Shown here in pieces: positions 34,418-44,300 of a stretch of 64,000 nucleotides of DNA (its first letter is position 1; each line of letters opens with the position of its first letter). The stretch covers positions 1-64,000 of the forward strand of contig NZ_LIPD01000026.1 in assembly GCF_001905545.1 (NCBI RefSeq). Direction: 5' to 3'. The stretch comes from Streptomyces sp. CB02056 (GTDB taxonomy: Bacteria; Actinomycetota; Actinomycetes; Streptomycetales; Streptomycetaceae). Position numbers and translations under genes: made by a program. A model generated the notes under the pieces. It saw only the letters and a list, made by a program, of their open reading frames with translations, was not told the origin of the DNA and did not search any database.

Positions 34418-34711
34418 TTGCCTTCGTCTGGCCGGACGCATGTCCGAGCACGCCCGGAACGCACCTGCGTGGGCTGCCGCAAGCGAGCGGCCAAGCACCA
34501 GCTGTTGCGTGTCACGGCGGTCGAGGGCGAGTGCGTCCCTGATCCCCGCGGCGCACTCCCGGGCCGGGGAGCTCACCTGCACCCCGATCCGGCCTGCCTC
34601 GACCTCGCGGTCCGCCGTCGGGCGTTCCCCCGGGCCTTCCGGCTCCAGGGCGCGCTCGACACCGAGCGGCTCCGCGGGTTCATCGGGGAGCTGGTGGGCG
34701 GAGCCCCCTAG
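34418..34711 (+). CDS. ylxR: YlxR/DUF448 RNA-binding protein
   Basis: The protein of about 97 residues belongs to the YlxR family, seen by PERTCVGCRKRAAKHQLLRV and the later GRGAHLHPDPACLDLAVRRRAFPRAF. Members bind RNA or nucleoid and sit between nusA and infB. A TTG at 34418 is chosen because GGAGGGG lies 5-6 nt before it and the family's start is close to the CVGC motif; a GTG at 34355 in frame would add 21 atypical residues. The gap of 229 bp to infB holds a repeat-rich leader. Confidence 0.85.
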   Translation: MPSSGRTHVRARPERTCVGCRKRAAKHQLLRVTAVEGECVPDPRGALPGRGAHLHPDPACLDLAVRRRAFPRAFRLQGALDTERLRGFIGELVGGAP

Positions 34712-34839
34712 CCGGGCGGCCTCCCGCGACACTCGCCGCTCGCGCGGCGGAGAACCACCGCAACAAGCACAGCGCTCGGGCAGCCGCGCGCCGTGCCACC
34801 AGTCAGGTACCTCGCGATGTGGAAGTAGGTCGAGATTGC

Positions 34840-34894
34840 GATGAGCTCTCGATGAGTACGCGATGAGTACGCGATGGGTACGCCCATGAAGTAG
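34840..34894 (+). repeat. Four 11-bp tandem repeats forming a ladder of overlapping micro-ORFs
   Basis: Units start at 34840, 34851, 34862 and 34873 (GATGAGCTCTC, GATGAGTACGC twice, GATGGGTACGC). ATGs at 34841, 34852 and 34863 open frames MSSR, MSTR and MSTRWVRP. Each stop TGA overlaps the next ATG as ATGA, ending with ATG AAG TAG at 34886-34894. The infB start is 47 nt beyond. Confidence 0.75.
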
Positions 34895-34940
34895 CGACAG
34901 TCCGGCGGACGAGACCCCCGGACTCATAGACAGGAGTGAA

Positions 34941-37900
34941 GTGGCTAAGGTCCGGGTTTATGAACTCGCCAAGGAGCTTGGCTTGGAGAGCAAGGCCGTC
35001 ATGGCCAAGCTCACCGAGCTCGGCGAGTTCGTCCGTTCGGCGTCCTCGACGATCGAGGCGCCGGTCGTACGCAAGTTGACTGACGCGCTTGGTGTGGCCC
35101 CCACCGGTGGTGGTTCCGCTGCCAAGCCGGGCCCGCGGAAGCCCGCGGCGCCCTCCCCCGCGGCCGGCTCGGGTGCCCCGAAGCCGGGCGCTCCGACCCC
35201 GGGTCCGCGCCCCAGCGCGACCCCTGGTCCCCGTCCGACCCCGGCTGCCGCCGCGCCTTCCGCGCCGGCTGCCGCCCCTGCGGCCCCCGCGGCCGGAGCG
35301 GGTGCCCCGAAGCCGGGCGCGCCGACTCCGGGCCCGCGCCCGGCCGCGCGTCCCGCCGCTCCGGCGGCTCCGGCCGCGCCCGCGGCCGAGTTCTCCTCGC
35401 CGGCTCCGGCCGAGGCCCCGCGTCCCGCCGCCCAGGCCCCGCGCCCGAGTGGCGGCCAGGCCTCCGGCGGTGCCCGTCCGGGCCCGCGTCCGGCCGGTCC
35501 GCGTCCGGGCAACAACCCGTTCACCTCGGGTAGCGCCACCGGCATGGGCCGCCCCGGCGACCGCCGTCAGGGTGGTCAGGGCGGTGCTCCGCGTCCGGGT
35601 GGTGCCCAGGGTGGCGACCGTCCGCGTCCGGGCGGCGACCGTCCGCGTCCCGCCGGTGCCCCGGGTGCCGGTGCGCCGCGTCCCGGTGGCGACCGTCCGC
35701 GTCCCGCCGGCGCTCCGGGTGCCGGTGCGCCGCGTCCCGGTGGCGACCGTCCGCGTCCCGCCGGTGCCCCGGGTGCCGGTGCCCCCCGTCCGGGTGGCGC
35801 CCCGCGTCCCGACGGCATGCCGCGTCCGGCCGGTCCGCGCCCCGGCGCGCCGTCCCCGTCCGGCATGCCGCGCCCGAACCCGGGCATGATGCCGCAGCGT
35901 CCGGCCGGCCCGCGTCCGGGCCCCGGTGGCCGTGGTCCGGGTGGCCCCGGCGGCCGTCCGGGTGGTCCGGGCGGCGCCGGCGGTGCCCGTCCCGGCTTCC
36001 AGGGTCGTCCGGCCGGTCCGGGCTCGCGTCCGGCCGGTGGCGGCGGCTTCGGCGGTCCGCGTCCGGGTGGCGGCGCCCCCGGTGGTGGCGGCGGTTTCGG
36101 CCCCCGTCCCGGCGGCTTCGGCGGTCGCCCCGGTGGCCCGGGTGCCCGTGGTGGCACGCAGGGTGCCTTCGGTCGTGGCCCGGGCGGTCGCCCGGCTCGC
36201 GGTCGCAAGTCGAAGCGGGCGAAGCGCCAGGAGTACGAGGCCATGCAGGCCCCGTCCGTCGGCGGTGTGATGCTGCCTCGCGGCAACGGCCAGACCGTTC
36301 GCCTGTCGAGCGGCGCCTCGCTGATGGACTTCGCGGAGAAGATCAACGCCAACCCGGCCGCGCTCGTCTCCGTCATGTTCAACCTCGGTGAGATGGTCAC
36401 CGCGACCCAGTCGGTCTCCGACGCGACCCTCGAGCTGCTGGCCGGCGAGATGGGCTTCCAGCTGGAGATCGTCAGCCGGGACGACGAGGACCGCGAGCTG
36501 CTGGAGTCGTTCGACATCGACTTCGGTGCCAACGAGGGCGACGAGGACCAGCTGGCCCCGCGCCCGCCGGTCGTCACCGTCATGGGTCACGTCGACCACG
36601 GTAAGACCCGCCTGCTGGACGCGATCCGCAAGTCCAACGTGGTGGCCGGCGAGGCCGGTGGCATCACCCAGCACATCGGTGCCTACCAGGTGGCGACGAT
36701 GGTGAACGGCGAAGAGCGCCCGATCACCTTCCTCGACACCCCGGGTCACGAGGCGTTCTCCGCCATGCGTGCCCGTGGTGCCAAGTCCACCGACATCGCG
36801 ATCCTGGTGGTCGCGGCCAACGACGGTGTCATGCCGCAGACGGTCGAGGCGCTGAACCACGCCAAGGCCGCGGGTGTGCCGATCGTGGTCGCCGTCAACA
36901 AGATCGACGTCGAGGGCGCCGACCCGACCAAGGTCCGCGGTCAGCTGACCGAGTTCGGTCTGGTGGCCGAGGAGTACGGCGGCGACACGATGTTCGTCGA
37001 CATCTCCGCGCGCCAGGGCCTGAACATCGACCAGCTGCTGGAGGCCGTGGTCCTGACCGCGGACGCCTCGCTGGACCTGCGGGCCAACCCCGAGCAGGAC
37101 GCGCAGGGTATTGCGATCGAAGCCCACCTGGACAAGGGCCGCGGCGCCATGGCGACCGTCCTGGTCCAGCGCGGTACCCTCCGCGTCGGTGACTCGATCG
37201 TCGTGGGCGACGCCTACGGCCGCGTCCGCGCCATGCTGGACGAGAACGGCAACAACCTCGCCGAGGCGGGCCCGTCCCGTCCGGTGCTGCTGCTCGGTCT
37301 GACCTCGGTGCCCCGCGCCGGCGACAGCTTCATCGTCGTCGACGAGGACCGCACCGCCCGTCAGATCGCCGAGAAGCGCTCGGCCCGCGACCGCAACGCC
37401 GCCTTCGCGCAGCGTCGGGTCCGGGTGTCCCTGGAGGACCTGGACAAGGCCATCGCCGCCGGCTCCATCGAGCAGCTCAACCTCATCATCAAGGGTGACG
37501 TCTCCGGTTCGGTCGAGGCCCTCGAGGACGCCCTCGTCAAGCTGGACGTGGGCGAGGAGGTCGAGCTCCGGGTCCTGCACCGCGGTGTGGGTGCCATCAC
37601 CGAGTCCGACGTGGACCTGGCGATGGGCTCGGACGCCATCATCATCGGCTTCAACGTGCGCGCCGAAGGCCGTGCGCGCGCCGCGGCCGACAAGGAAGGC
37701 GTGGACGTCCGGTACTACTCGGTCATCTACCAGGCGATCGAGGAGATCGAGAACGCCCTCAAGGGCATGCTCAAGCCGGAGTACGAGGAGGTGCGCCTCG
37801 GCGCCGCGGAGATCCGCGAGGTCTTCCGCTCCTCCAAGTTCGGCAACATCGCCGGTGTCCTGGTCCGCGACGGCATCATCCGCCGCAACGCCAAGGCCCG

Positions 37901-38084
37901 CCTCATCCGCGACGGCAAGGTCGTGGCGGAGAGCCTCACCATCGAGGGTCTGCGCCGCTTCAAGGACGACGCGACCGAGGTCCGCGAGGGCTTCGAGGCC
38001 GGTGTCACCCTGGGGTCGTTCAACGACATCAAGGTCGAGGACATCATCGAGACCTACGAGATGCGCGAGAAGCCGCGCGCCTAG
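34941..38084 (+). CDS. infB: Translation initiation factor IF-2
   Basis: The 1047-residue GTPase delivers fMet-tRNA to the 30S subunit. The IF2_N motif VYELAKELGLESKAVMAKLTELG opens it. A long Pro/Gly/Arg/Ala-rich disordered region (about residues 50-430) contains three perfect-length 18-residue repeats. A second IF2_N-like domain follows, then the G domain with GHVDHGKT, DTPGHEAF and NKID, then domains II-IV. The GTG follows CAGGAG. It ends at a strong terminator. The disordered region is typical of actinobacterial IF-2 but large. Confidence 0.98.
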   Translation: MAKVRVYELAKELGLESKAVMAKLTELGEFVRSASSTIEAPVVRKLTDALGVAPTGGGSAAKPGPRKPAAPSPAAGSGAPKPGAPTPGPRPSATPGPRPTPAAAAPSAPAAAPAAPAAGAGAPKPGAPTPGPRPAARPAAPAAPAAPAAEFSSPAPAEAPRPAAQAPRPSGGQASGGARPGPRPAGPRPGNNPFTSGSATGMGRPGDRRQGGQGGAPRPGGAQGGDRPRPGGDRPRPAGAPGAGAPRPGGDRPRPAGAPGAGAPRPGGDRPRPAGAPGAGAPRPGGAPRPDGMPRPAGPRPGAPSPSGMPRPNPGMMPQRPAGPRPGPGGRGPGGPGGRPGGPGGAGGARPGFQGRPAGPGSRPAGGGGFGGPRPGGGAPGGGGGFGPRPGGFGGRPGGPGARGGTQGAFGRGPGGRPARGRKSKRAKRQEYEAMQAPSVGGVMLPRGNGQTVRLSSGASLMDFAEKINANPAALVSVMFNLGEMVTATQSVSDATLELLAGEMGFQLEIVSRDDEDRELLESFDIDFGANEGDEDQLAPRPPVVTVMGHVDHGKTRLLDAIRKSNVVAGEAGGITQHIGAYQVATMVNGEERPITFLDTPGHEAFSAMRARGAKSTDIAILVVAANDGVMPQTVEALNHAKAAGVPIVVAVNKIDVEGADPTKVRGQLTEFGLVAEEYGGDTMFVDISARQGLNIDQLLEAVVLTADASLDLRANPEQDAQGIAIEAHLDKGRGAMATVLVQRGTLRVGDSIVVGDAYGRVRAMLDENGNNLAEAGPSRPVLLLGLTSVPRAGDSFIVVDEDRTARQIAEKRSARDRNAAFAQRRVRVSLEDLDKAIAAGSIEQLNLIIKGDVSGSVEALEDALVKLDVGEEVELRVLHRGVGAITESDVDLAMGSDAIIIGFNVRAEGRARAAADKEGVDVRYYSVIYQAIEEIENALKGMLKPEYEEVRLGAAEIREVFRSSKFGNIAGVLVRDGIIRRNAKARLIRDGKVVAESLTIEGLRRFKDDATEVREGFEAGVTLGSFNDIKVEDIIETYEMREKPRA
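35634..35795 (+). repeat. 54-bp tandem repeat x3 within infB
   Basis: Three units starting at 35634, 35688 and 35742 each encode GDRPRPAGAPGAGAPRPG. They differ by only a few synonymous bases, so recent unit duplication or loss is likely. Confidence 0.85.
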
Positions 38085-38094
38085 TCGGTGTCAG

Positions 38095-38137
38095 CCGGGG
38101 CCGGTCGACGGGTGGTATTTCCGTCGACCGGCCCCGG
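38095..38137. terminator. Terminator after infB
   Basis: A perfect 17-bp stem (38095-38111 with 38121-38137) and a 9-nt loop lie 11 bp after the infB stop. Confidence 0.9.
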
Positions 38138-38232
38138 TCTCGCTGTGTAGGGTCCGGGGTAGTCACACAGTGGCGCCAGCCCGTTTCCGGGCTGCTCCCC
38201 GAGGCCTTCCAGGTCGGCGAGACCTGTCATAC

Positions 38233-38529
38233 ATGTTCGTGGGAACACTCACCTTCGACCTGCTGCTGGGCGACGTCCACTCGCTCAAGGAGAAGCGTTC
38301 GATCGTGCGGCCCATCGTGGCCGAACTGCAGCGCAAGTACAGCGTGTGCGCTGCCGAGACCGGGAACCAGGACCTGCACCGCCGGGCCGAGATCGGCCTC
38401 GCGGTGGTCTCCGGCGAAGCCGGGTACGTCACCGAGGTCCTGGACAGCTGTGAGCGGTTGGTCGCCGGCCGCCCCGAGGTACAGCTCCTCTCCGCGAGGC
38501 GGCGGTACCACAACGACGACGACGAATGA
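38233..38529 (+). CDS. DUF503 (YlxP-like) protein
   Basis: The 98-residue protein is a full-length DUF503 member: MFVGTLTFDLLLGDVHSLKEKRSIVRPIVAELQRKYSVCAAE (outline) and a C-terminal LLSARRRYHNDDDE. The family is small, alpha/beta, and found beside infB and rbfA; in Firmicutes it is called YlxP. The role is probably in ribosome maturation or RNA handling but not shown. ATG 38233 is the only start fitting the family. It follows the infB terminator, so it may have its own promoter or depend on read-through. Confidence 0.9.
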   Translation: MFVGTLTFDLLLGDVHSLKEKRSIVRPIVAELQRKYSVCAAETGNQDLHRRAEIGLAVVSGEAGYVTEVLDSCERLVAGRPEVQLLSARRRYHNDDDE

Positions 38530-38682
38530 GGACCGTGGAGCCGGCCGACGGAAGTCGCCGTTCTCACACGGATCAGGACCGAGAGCGCCCGCAAGGCCGG
38601 GCGCGGGCCGGTACTTTGGGGCGTGGGCCCCGACGGGTGCGCAGTTCTCCCGGGTACCGGGCCCATTGCACGAGGAGGCAAC

Positions 38683-39123
38683 GTGACCGACACCGCTAGG
38701 GCGCGCAAGCTCGCCGACCGCATCCAGGTGGTCGTCGCCCAGACCCTGGAGCGGCGGATCAAGGACCCCCGACTGGGGTTCGTGACCATCACCGACACCC
38801 GGGTGACCGGGGACCTGCGCGAGGCCACCGTCTTCTACACCGTCTTCGGTGACGAGACCGAGCGCGAGGCCACCGCGGCCGCGCTGGAGAGCGCCAAGGG
38901 CGTGATCCGCTCCGAGGTCGGCAAGATCGGGGTGCGCTTCACCCCGACGCTGACCTTCGTCGCGGACGCGCTGCCGGACAACGCCCGGAACATCGACGAC
39001 CTGCTCGACCGGGCCCGCAACTCGGACGCCGCCGTGCGCACCCGGGCCGCGGGGGCGAGCTACGCCGGCGAGGCGGACCCGTACCGGGTTCCGGCGGCCG
39101 AGCGTGACGACGAGGACGAGTAG
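38683..39123 (+). CDS. rbfA: 30S ribosome-binding factor RbfA
   Basis: The 146-residue KH-like protein binds 16S rRNA helix 1 and helps late 30S maturation. Recognisable features are RARKLADRIQVVVAQTLERRIKDPRLGFVTITDTRVTGDLREATVFYTV (outline) and FTPTLTFVADALPDNARNIDDLL. The GTG start follows CGAGGAGGCAAC. It has an acidic C-terminal tail. It is only 2 nt from the next gene, so the rbfA - DHH pair is an operon. Confidence 0.96.
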   Translation: MTDTARARKLADRIQVVVAQTLERRIKDPRLGFVTITDTRVTGDLREATVFYTVFGDETEREATAAALESAKGVIRSEVGKIGVRFTPTLTFVADALPDNARNIDDLLDRARNSDAAVRTRAAGASYAGEADPYRVPAAERDDEDE

Positions 39124-39125
39124 TC

Positions 39126-40229
39126 ATGGCGGGTGAGCCGGCGCAGGCCGCCTCGCGAGCCGGATCGACCACGGGGGCGTCCTCCACCAGCACGGTGGAG
39201 GGTGCCCTCGTGGCGCTTCCGGGCCCGCGGGCCGAGGAGAGCGGGTTCGAGCTGCTCTGGCAGCAGGTGGTGGCGGAGATCGGGCGGGCCCGTTCGATCG
39301 ACCTGATCTGCCACATCTGCCCGGACGGCGACGCGCTGGGCTCCTCGCTGGCGGCGGCGCTGGCGCTGCGGGCGCTCGGCAAGCAGGTGCGGGTCTCCTT
39401 CGGCGACGACCCGCAGGTCGTGCCCGAGTCGCTGGCCTTCCTGCCCGGCCAGGAGCTGATCGTGCCGGCCGTCGAGGTGCCGGACGTGCCGGAACTGGTG
39501 CTCTGCTTCGACGTGGCCGCGGAGAGCAGGCTCGGCCTGCTGCACGCCAAGGCCTTCGCCGCGCCCGTCCTGGTGGTGCTCGACCACCACGCCTCCAACC
39601 CGGGCTTCGGCACCCACCAGCTGATCGACCCGACCGCGCCGGCCACCGCCGTGCTGGTCGACGAACTGCTGCGCCGGCTCGGCGTGGAGCTGGACCAGGA
39701 GCTGGCCACCTGCCTCTACACCGGTGTCGCCACCGACACCGGTTCGTTCAAGTACCGGGCCACCACGCCCGCCACCCACGAGCTGGCCGCCCGGCTGCTG
39801 GCCACCGGCATCCGGCACGACCTGATCGCCCGGCAGCTGTGGGACACCTCCTCCTTCGGCTACCTCAAGGTGCTCGCGGGCGCGCTCGACCGGGCCGTCT
39901 ACGAGCCGGAGGCGGCGGACGGGCTGGGCCTGGTGTGGACCTGGGTGCCGTACCAGGACCTCGCGCTGTTCAGCGTCACGGTCGAGGAGATCGAGGGGCT
40001 GATCGACATCCTGCGCCGCCCGGCCGAGGCCGAGGTGGCGCTGGTGCTCAAGCAGGACCCGGACGGCACGCTGCGCGGCTCCTCGCGTTCCAAGGGCGCG
40101 GTGGACGTCGCCGCGGCCTGTGCCGAACTGGGCGGCGGGGGGCACGTCTTCGCGGCCGGATTCAGCGTCCGGCAGGACGTGGCCGCGGTGGTCGAGCGGT
40201 TCCGGGGCGCCCTGCGACCGGTACGTTGA
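39126..40229 (+). CDS. DHH/DHHA1 phosphoesterase (NrnA-like)
   Basis: The 367-residue enzyme has the DHH motifs ICHICPDGDALGSSLAAALAL, LCFDVA, VVLDHHASNPGFG and TGVATDTGSFKY, and the C-terminal DHHA1 substrate domain with RGSSRSKGAVDVAAACAELGGGGHVFAAGF. NrnA family members degrade nano-RNA and dephosphorylate pAp; some cleave cyclic dinucleotide products. The first ~45 residues are low complexity. It lies in the rbfA-truB operon, as in many Gram-positives, which fits an RNA-turnover role. Confidence 0.92.
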   Translation: MAGEPAQAASRAGSTTGASSTSTVEGALVALPGPRAEESGFELLWQQVVAEIGRARSIDLICHICPDGDALGSSLAAALALRALGKQVRVSFGDDPQVVPESLAFLPGQELIVPAVEVPDVPELVLCFDVAAESRLGLLHAKAFAAPVLVVLDHHASNPGFGTHQLIDPTAPATAVLVDELLRRLGVELDQELATCLYTGVATDTGSFKYRATTPATHELAARLLATGIRHDLIARQLWDTSSFGYLKVLAGALDRAVYEPEAADGLGLVWTWVPYQDLALFSVTVEEIEGLIDILRRPAEAEVALVLKQDPDGTLRGSSRSKGAVDVAAACAELGGGGHVFAAGFSVRQDVAAVVERFRGALRPVR

Positions 40230-40264
40230 TCATCTCTGCTGTTGTTGTTGAGAGAAAGAACCCG

Positions 40265-41194
40265 ATGAAGCGCAAAGGCACCGGCCCGGACGGCCTGGTG
40301 ATCGTCGACAAGCCTGAGGGCATCACGTCGCACGGGGTCGTCGCCAAGCTGCGGTGGCTGGCCGGGACCCGGAAGGTCGGGCACGCCGGCACCCTGGACC
40401 CGATGGCCACCGGCGTCCTGGTGATCGGCGTCGAGCGGGCCACCCGGCTGCTCGGCCACCTGATGCTCACCGCCAAGACCTACGAGGCGACCATCCGGCT
40501 CGGCCAGACCACCGTCACCGACGACCGCGAGGGCGAGGTCACCGCCTCGGCCCCGGCCGACGCCGTCACCCGGGAGGCGATCGACGCCGGGATCGCGGCG
40601 CTCACCGGCGAGATCATGCAGGTGCCGTCCAAGGTCAGCGCGATCAAGATCGACGGCAAGCGCTCGTACGCGCGGGTGCGCGAGGGCGAGGAGTTCGAGC
40701 TCGCGGCCCGGCCGACCACGATCCACTCCTTCACCGTGCACGGGCAGCGCGCGGCGGTCGCCGAGGACGGCACGCCGGTGATCGACCTGGACGTCACCGT
40801 CGAGTGCTCCTCCGGCACCTACATCCGGGCGCTGGCCCGGGACCTGGGCGCCGGGCTGGGCGTCGGCGGGCACCTGACCGCGCTGCGGCGTACCAGGGTC
40901 GGGCCGTACGGGGTGGAGTCGGCGCGCACCCTGGAGCAGCTGGAGGCCGACGTCACCGGCGAGTCCGCCAAGGGTCTCGAGGTGCTGCCGATCGGCGAGG
41001 CCGCGGCGGCCGCCTTCCCGCGCTGGGACCTGGACGAGGCCTCGGCGGAGAAGCTGTCGCACGGCGCCCGGCTGAAGGCGCCCGGGATGGGCGTGGACGG
41101 GCCGATCGCGGTGTTCGGGCCGGACGGGCGCTTCCTCGCGCTGGTCGAGGAGAAGGGCGGGCAGGCGAAGCCGGTCGCGGTCTTCGTCGGCTGA
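40265..41194 (+). CDS. truB: tRNA pseudouridine-55 synthase
   Basis: The 309-residue enzyme isomerises U55 in the T-loop of tRNAs. TruB motifs are DGLVIVDKPEGITSHGVVAKLR, the catalytic-Asp region KVGHAGTLDPMATGVLVIG, KTYEATIRLG and SSGTYIRALARDLG. A TruB_C-type C-terminal domain follows. ATG 40265 is preceded by GAGAGAAAG. The 35-bp gap from the DHH gene contains a GTTGTTGTT run. A strong terminator follows at 41211-41242, closing the rbfA-truB unit. Confidence 0.97.
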   Translation: MKRKGTGPDGLVIVDKPEGITSHGVVAKLRWLAGTRKVGHAGTLDPMATGVLVIGVERATRLLGHLMLTAKTYEATIRLGQTTVTDDREGEVTASAPADAVTREAIDAGIAALTGEIMQVPSKVSAIKIDGKRSYARVREGEEFELAARPTTIHSFTVHGQRAAVAEDGTPVIDLDVTVECSSGTYIRALARDLGAGLGVGGHLTALRRTRVGPYGVESARTLEQLEADVTGESAKGLEVLPIGEAAAAAFPRWDLDEASAEKLSHGARLKAPGMGVDGPIAVFGPDGRFLALVEEKGGQAKPVAVFVG

Positions 41195-41210
41195 CGCCCC
41201 CGCTGTTCGG

Positions 41211-41242
41211 AGCCCCCGTCGGGAATCGTCCCGACGGGGGCT
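41211..41242. terminator. Terminator after truB
   Basis: AGCCCCCGTCGGGA (41211-41224) pairs perfectly over 14 bp with 41229-41242 around ATCG. Confidence 0.92.
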
Positions 41243-41384
41243 TCCCCGTTCCCGGACCCCCTTTCACCCGCACGAGGGAGCGCGCGGAGTGAACGCCCGT
41301 GGTGAGCGGCGCGGGCGCGGTCGGACCGCCTCCCGCGCGGGCAGGCTCCGGGCGGCGGGCGAGCGACGGTCGAGGGGGCATGGG

Positions 41385-44300
41385 ATGCCGGGGTTTCTGG
41401 AGGGCGATCCGGGGCGGTACCTGCTGCGGATCCGCGACCTCAACGGGCGGCTGCACGGCTTAGGGTTCGTCGCCGACCCGCAGGGGGGCGTGCTGACGGC
41501 ACACGAGAGCGTGGCCGGACTGGACCGGGTCGTCCTGCACACCCCCGGCGGGCAGACCAGGGTGCTCGGCCCGGACGCCGTGCTGCCGCTGCCCGGGCAC
41601 GGGCTCGCCCTGCTGCGCACCGAGGCGGTCGGCGGGCTGCCGGTGCCGCCGCTGCCGCTGGCCGCCGTCGCGGCCGGGCACGAGGTGCTGCTGCCCGCGC
41701 TGGCGGGGGAGGACGGCCGGGTGGTCGCGCTGCGCTGCGGGCTGCTCGGGGTCACCGGCGCGGCGTACGGCGGGCACCGGCTGGGCGGGGTGCTGCTGCT
41801 GGACGTGCCGGTGGTCGGCGGGGTCGCGGTGCCGGCCGGCTCGCCGGTGCTGGACGCCCGCAGCGGGGCGGTGGTCGCGCTGGCCGCGCCCGCCCTGCGC
41901 GACCCCCGGCACGGCGGGGCGCTGCCGGCCGTGGCGGTGGGGGCGGGCCCCGCGGACGGGACGGCGGCCGCCGGGGTGCTGGCCGGGCTGCTGGCGAGCA
42001 ACGCGGCGGCGGTGCCCGGCTACGGCCCGGCGCTCAACCTGGCCGGGGTGCTGCGGCTGACCGCCGCCCAGGTGACGGCCGCCGGTGCCGGGCCGGCCCG
42101 GGTGGCCGACCTGGCCGCCGACCGGGTGGACCGGCCGGACGGCCTCGCCGGGGACGAGCCGGCCGCGACCGTCACCGCGCTGGTCGGCGCCCCCGGCAGC
42201 GGACGCACCACCGAACTGGCCGCGCTGGCCGCCCGCCGGCACGGCGGCGCCCACCCGCTGCCCACCCTCTGGCTGCGCGGCGCCGACCTGCGGGCCGGGG
42301 ACCGCTCGCTCGCCGAGCCGCTGGAGCGGGCGCTGGCCGCCGCCGCGGCCGGACTCGGCACCCCGGCGCCTGCGCCGGAGCCGGTGGCGGCGCTGTGCGC
42401 GGCGGCGGGCCGGCCCCTGCTGGTGGTCCTGGACGGCCCTGAGGAGGCCCCGCTGGCGGTGGACGCGCGCTGGCTGCGCGGCGCCGGCCAGTGGCTGACC
42501 GGCTGCGGCGCCCGGCTGGTCACCGCCTGCGGCGAGGAGCTCTGGGAGCGGCTCGCGGCCGAGACCTGGGGGAGCGGCACGCCCGGCCCCCGCCGTACCG
42601 CCGAACCGCACCCGGACGGCGACCTGGGCAGCGCCCCCACCGTACGGATGGACGGCCGCGGCCCGGACGGGCCGAGCCTGGCCGGGCAGCGGCTCGGCCC
42701 GCTGCCCCCCGAGGCGGCCGAGCGGGTGCGCCGCCGGTACGGGCTGCCGCCGGGCCACCCGGCCGCCGCCGGGGACGGCGGGCACCCGCTGGCCGTCCGG
42801 CTGGCCGGGGAGCTGTGGGCCCAGGGGCTGCGCGACGGGCCGGTGCGCCGCGGCGAGCTGTTCGACGCCTTCCTGGACCTGCGCTGCCTGCGGGTGGCCC
42901 AGCGGCTGGCCGAGGACGGCCGGCCGCGCCGCCCGGGCGCCCACCGCCGGGGCGCGGTGCGGCCGGCCGGGCCGCGGCACCGGCGGGTGCGCCGGCTCGC
43001 GGCGGCGGTGGCCGGGCGGGTGCACGAGGCGGCCCGGCGGATGCTCGGCGGCCGGTCGGGCGGCGGGCTGGACCGGGCCGCCTTCGAGGAGCTGTTCCCG
43101 GTCGAGGGCGGCTGGGCCACGGCGGTGCTCGCCGAGGGCCTGTTCGTCCCGGCCGGGCCCGGGTTCCGCTTCGCGCACGGGGAGTTCGCGGACTGGCTGC
43201 AGGGCCGGCACCTGGACCTGGACGCGGCGCTGCGGCTGCTGCTCGGCGAGGCCGAGGACACCCCGCCGTGGCCCGCCGACGAGCCGGCGGAGCCCGGCGG
43301 CCACCCGGCGGCGGAGACGGCGGAGACGGCCGCCGGGGCGGACGCCGTCCCCCGGCACCGGATCGGCCCGGTCGCCGCCGCACTGCGCCGGGTGGCCGAG
43401 ACCTGGGGCGCCGGCGCCCTGGACCCGTGGCTGCACCGGATCTGGCGCGCCCTGGACCTGCGCCCGCCGGGCAGCGAACCCGCCTGGTGGGCGGCCCGGT
43501 TGCTCGCCGAGGGCCTGGCCGCCGGCCCGGACCCGGCCGAACACCGGGCGCTGCTCGACCAGATGGCGGCCCGGATCGCCGAACGGGCGGGCGGGACGGG
43601 CGCGGTGGCGCTCCCGGCGGCCGGGCTCGGCCGTTTCGGGCCGGCCTTCTGGACCGGCCTCGGCCTGCCCGTCGAGGCCGAACTCGCCCTGCTGCGCAGC
43701 CTGGTGGCCGCCGACGGCCCCGGTCAGCGCTTCCTCGCCGTGGTGGCCCAGCGGCTGCGCGCCGACCCGGTCGGGGTGTTCCCGCTGCTCTGCGCCTGGT
43801 TCGAGGACCCGCGCGGCCTGCCGGGCCGCCCGGGGCGCACCGTCGCCGACCTCGCCCACGACCTGCTGTACGCCCACCGGCGGCTCGCCCTGGACGAGTT
43901 GGCCGACGCGCTGGCCGCCGCCGCGCACCCGCGGGCGGACGCGCTGCTCACCGTGCTCGCCGCCGAGGAGCCGTCCGCGCTCTGCCGCGCGGTGGACCGC
44001 TGGAGCCACGACCGGCGGCCCGAACGGCACGTCGCGGCGGCCGTGCACGCGCTGCGGACCGCCCCGTACGCCTCCGGAGCCGGGGTCGAGCTGCTGCGGT
44101 ACACCGCGCTGACCCTGCTCGCCCGCGAGGACGAGCCCGGTCTGCACGGGGCCGCGCTGGCGCTGCTGGTCGGCGATCCGGCGACCCGGGCCGAGCACCT
44201 GCCGGCCGCGCTCGCCCTGCTGCGGGCCGGCGGCGACGCCTTCCTCACCCCGCGGGCGCTCGCCCCGGCCCTGGAGAGCGACCCGGAACCCGTCCTGGTG

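Noticed and set aside
34803..37580. 925-codon open frame antisense to infB
   Set aside because: It is the complement of a GC-rich gene with low-complexity codons; composition is His/Arg/Gly/Thr-rich without any domain, and infB is certain.
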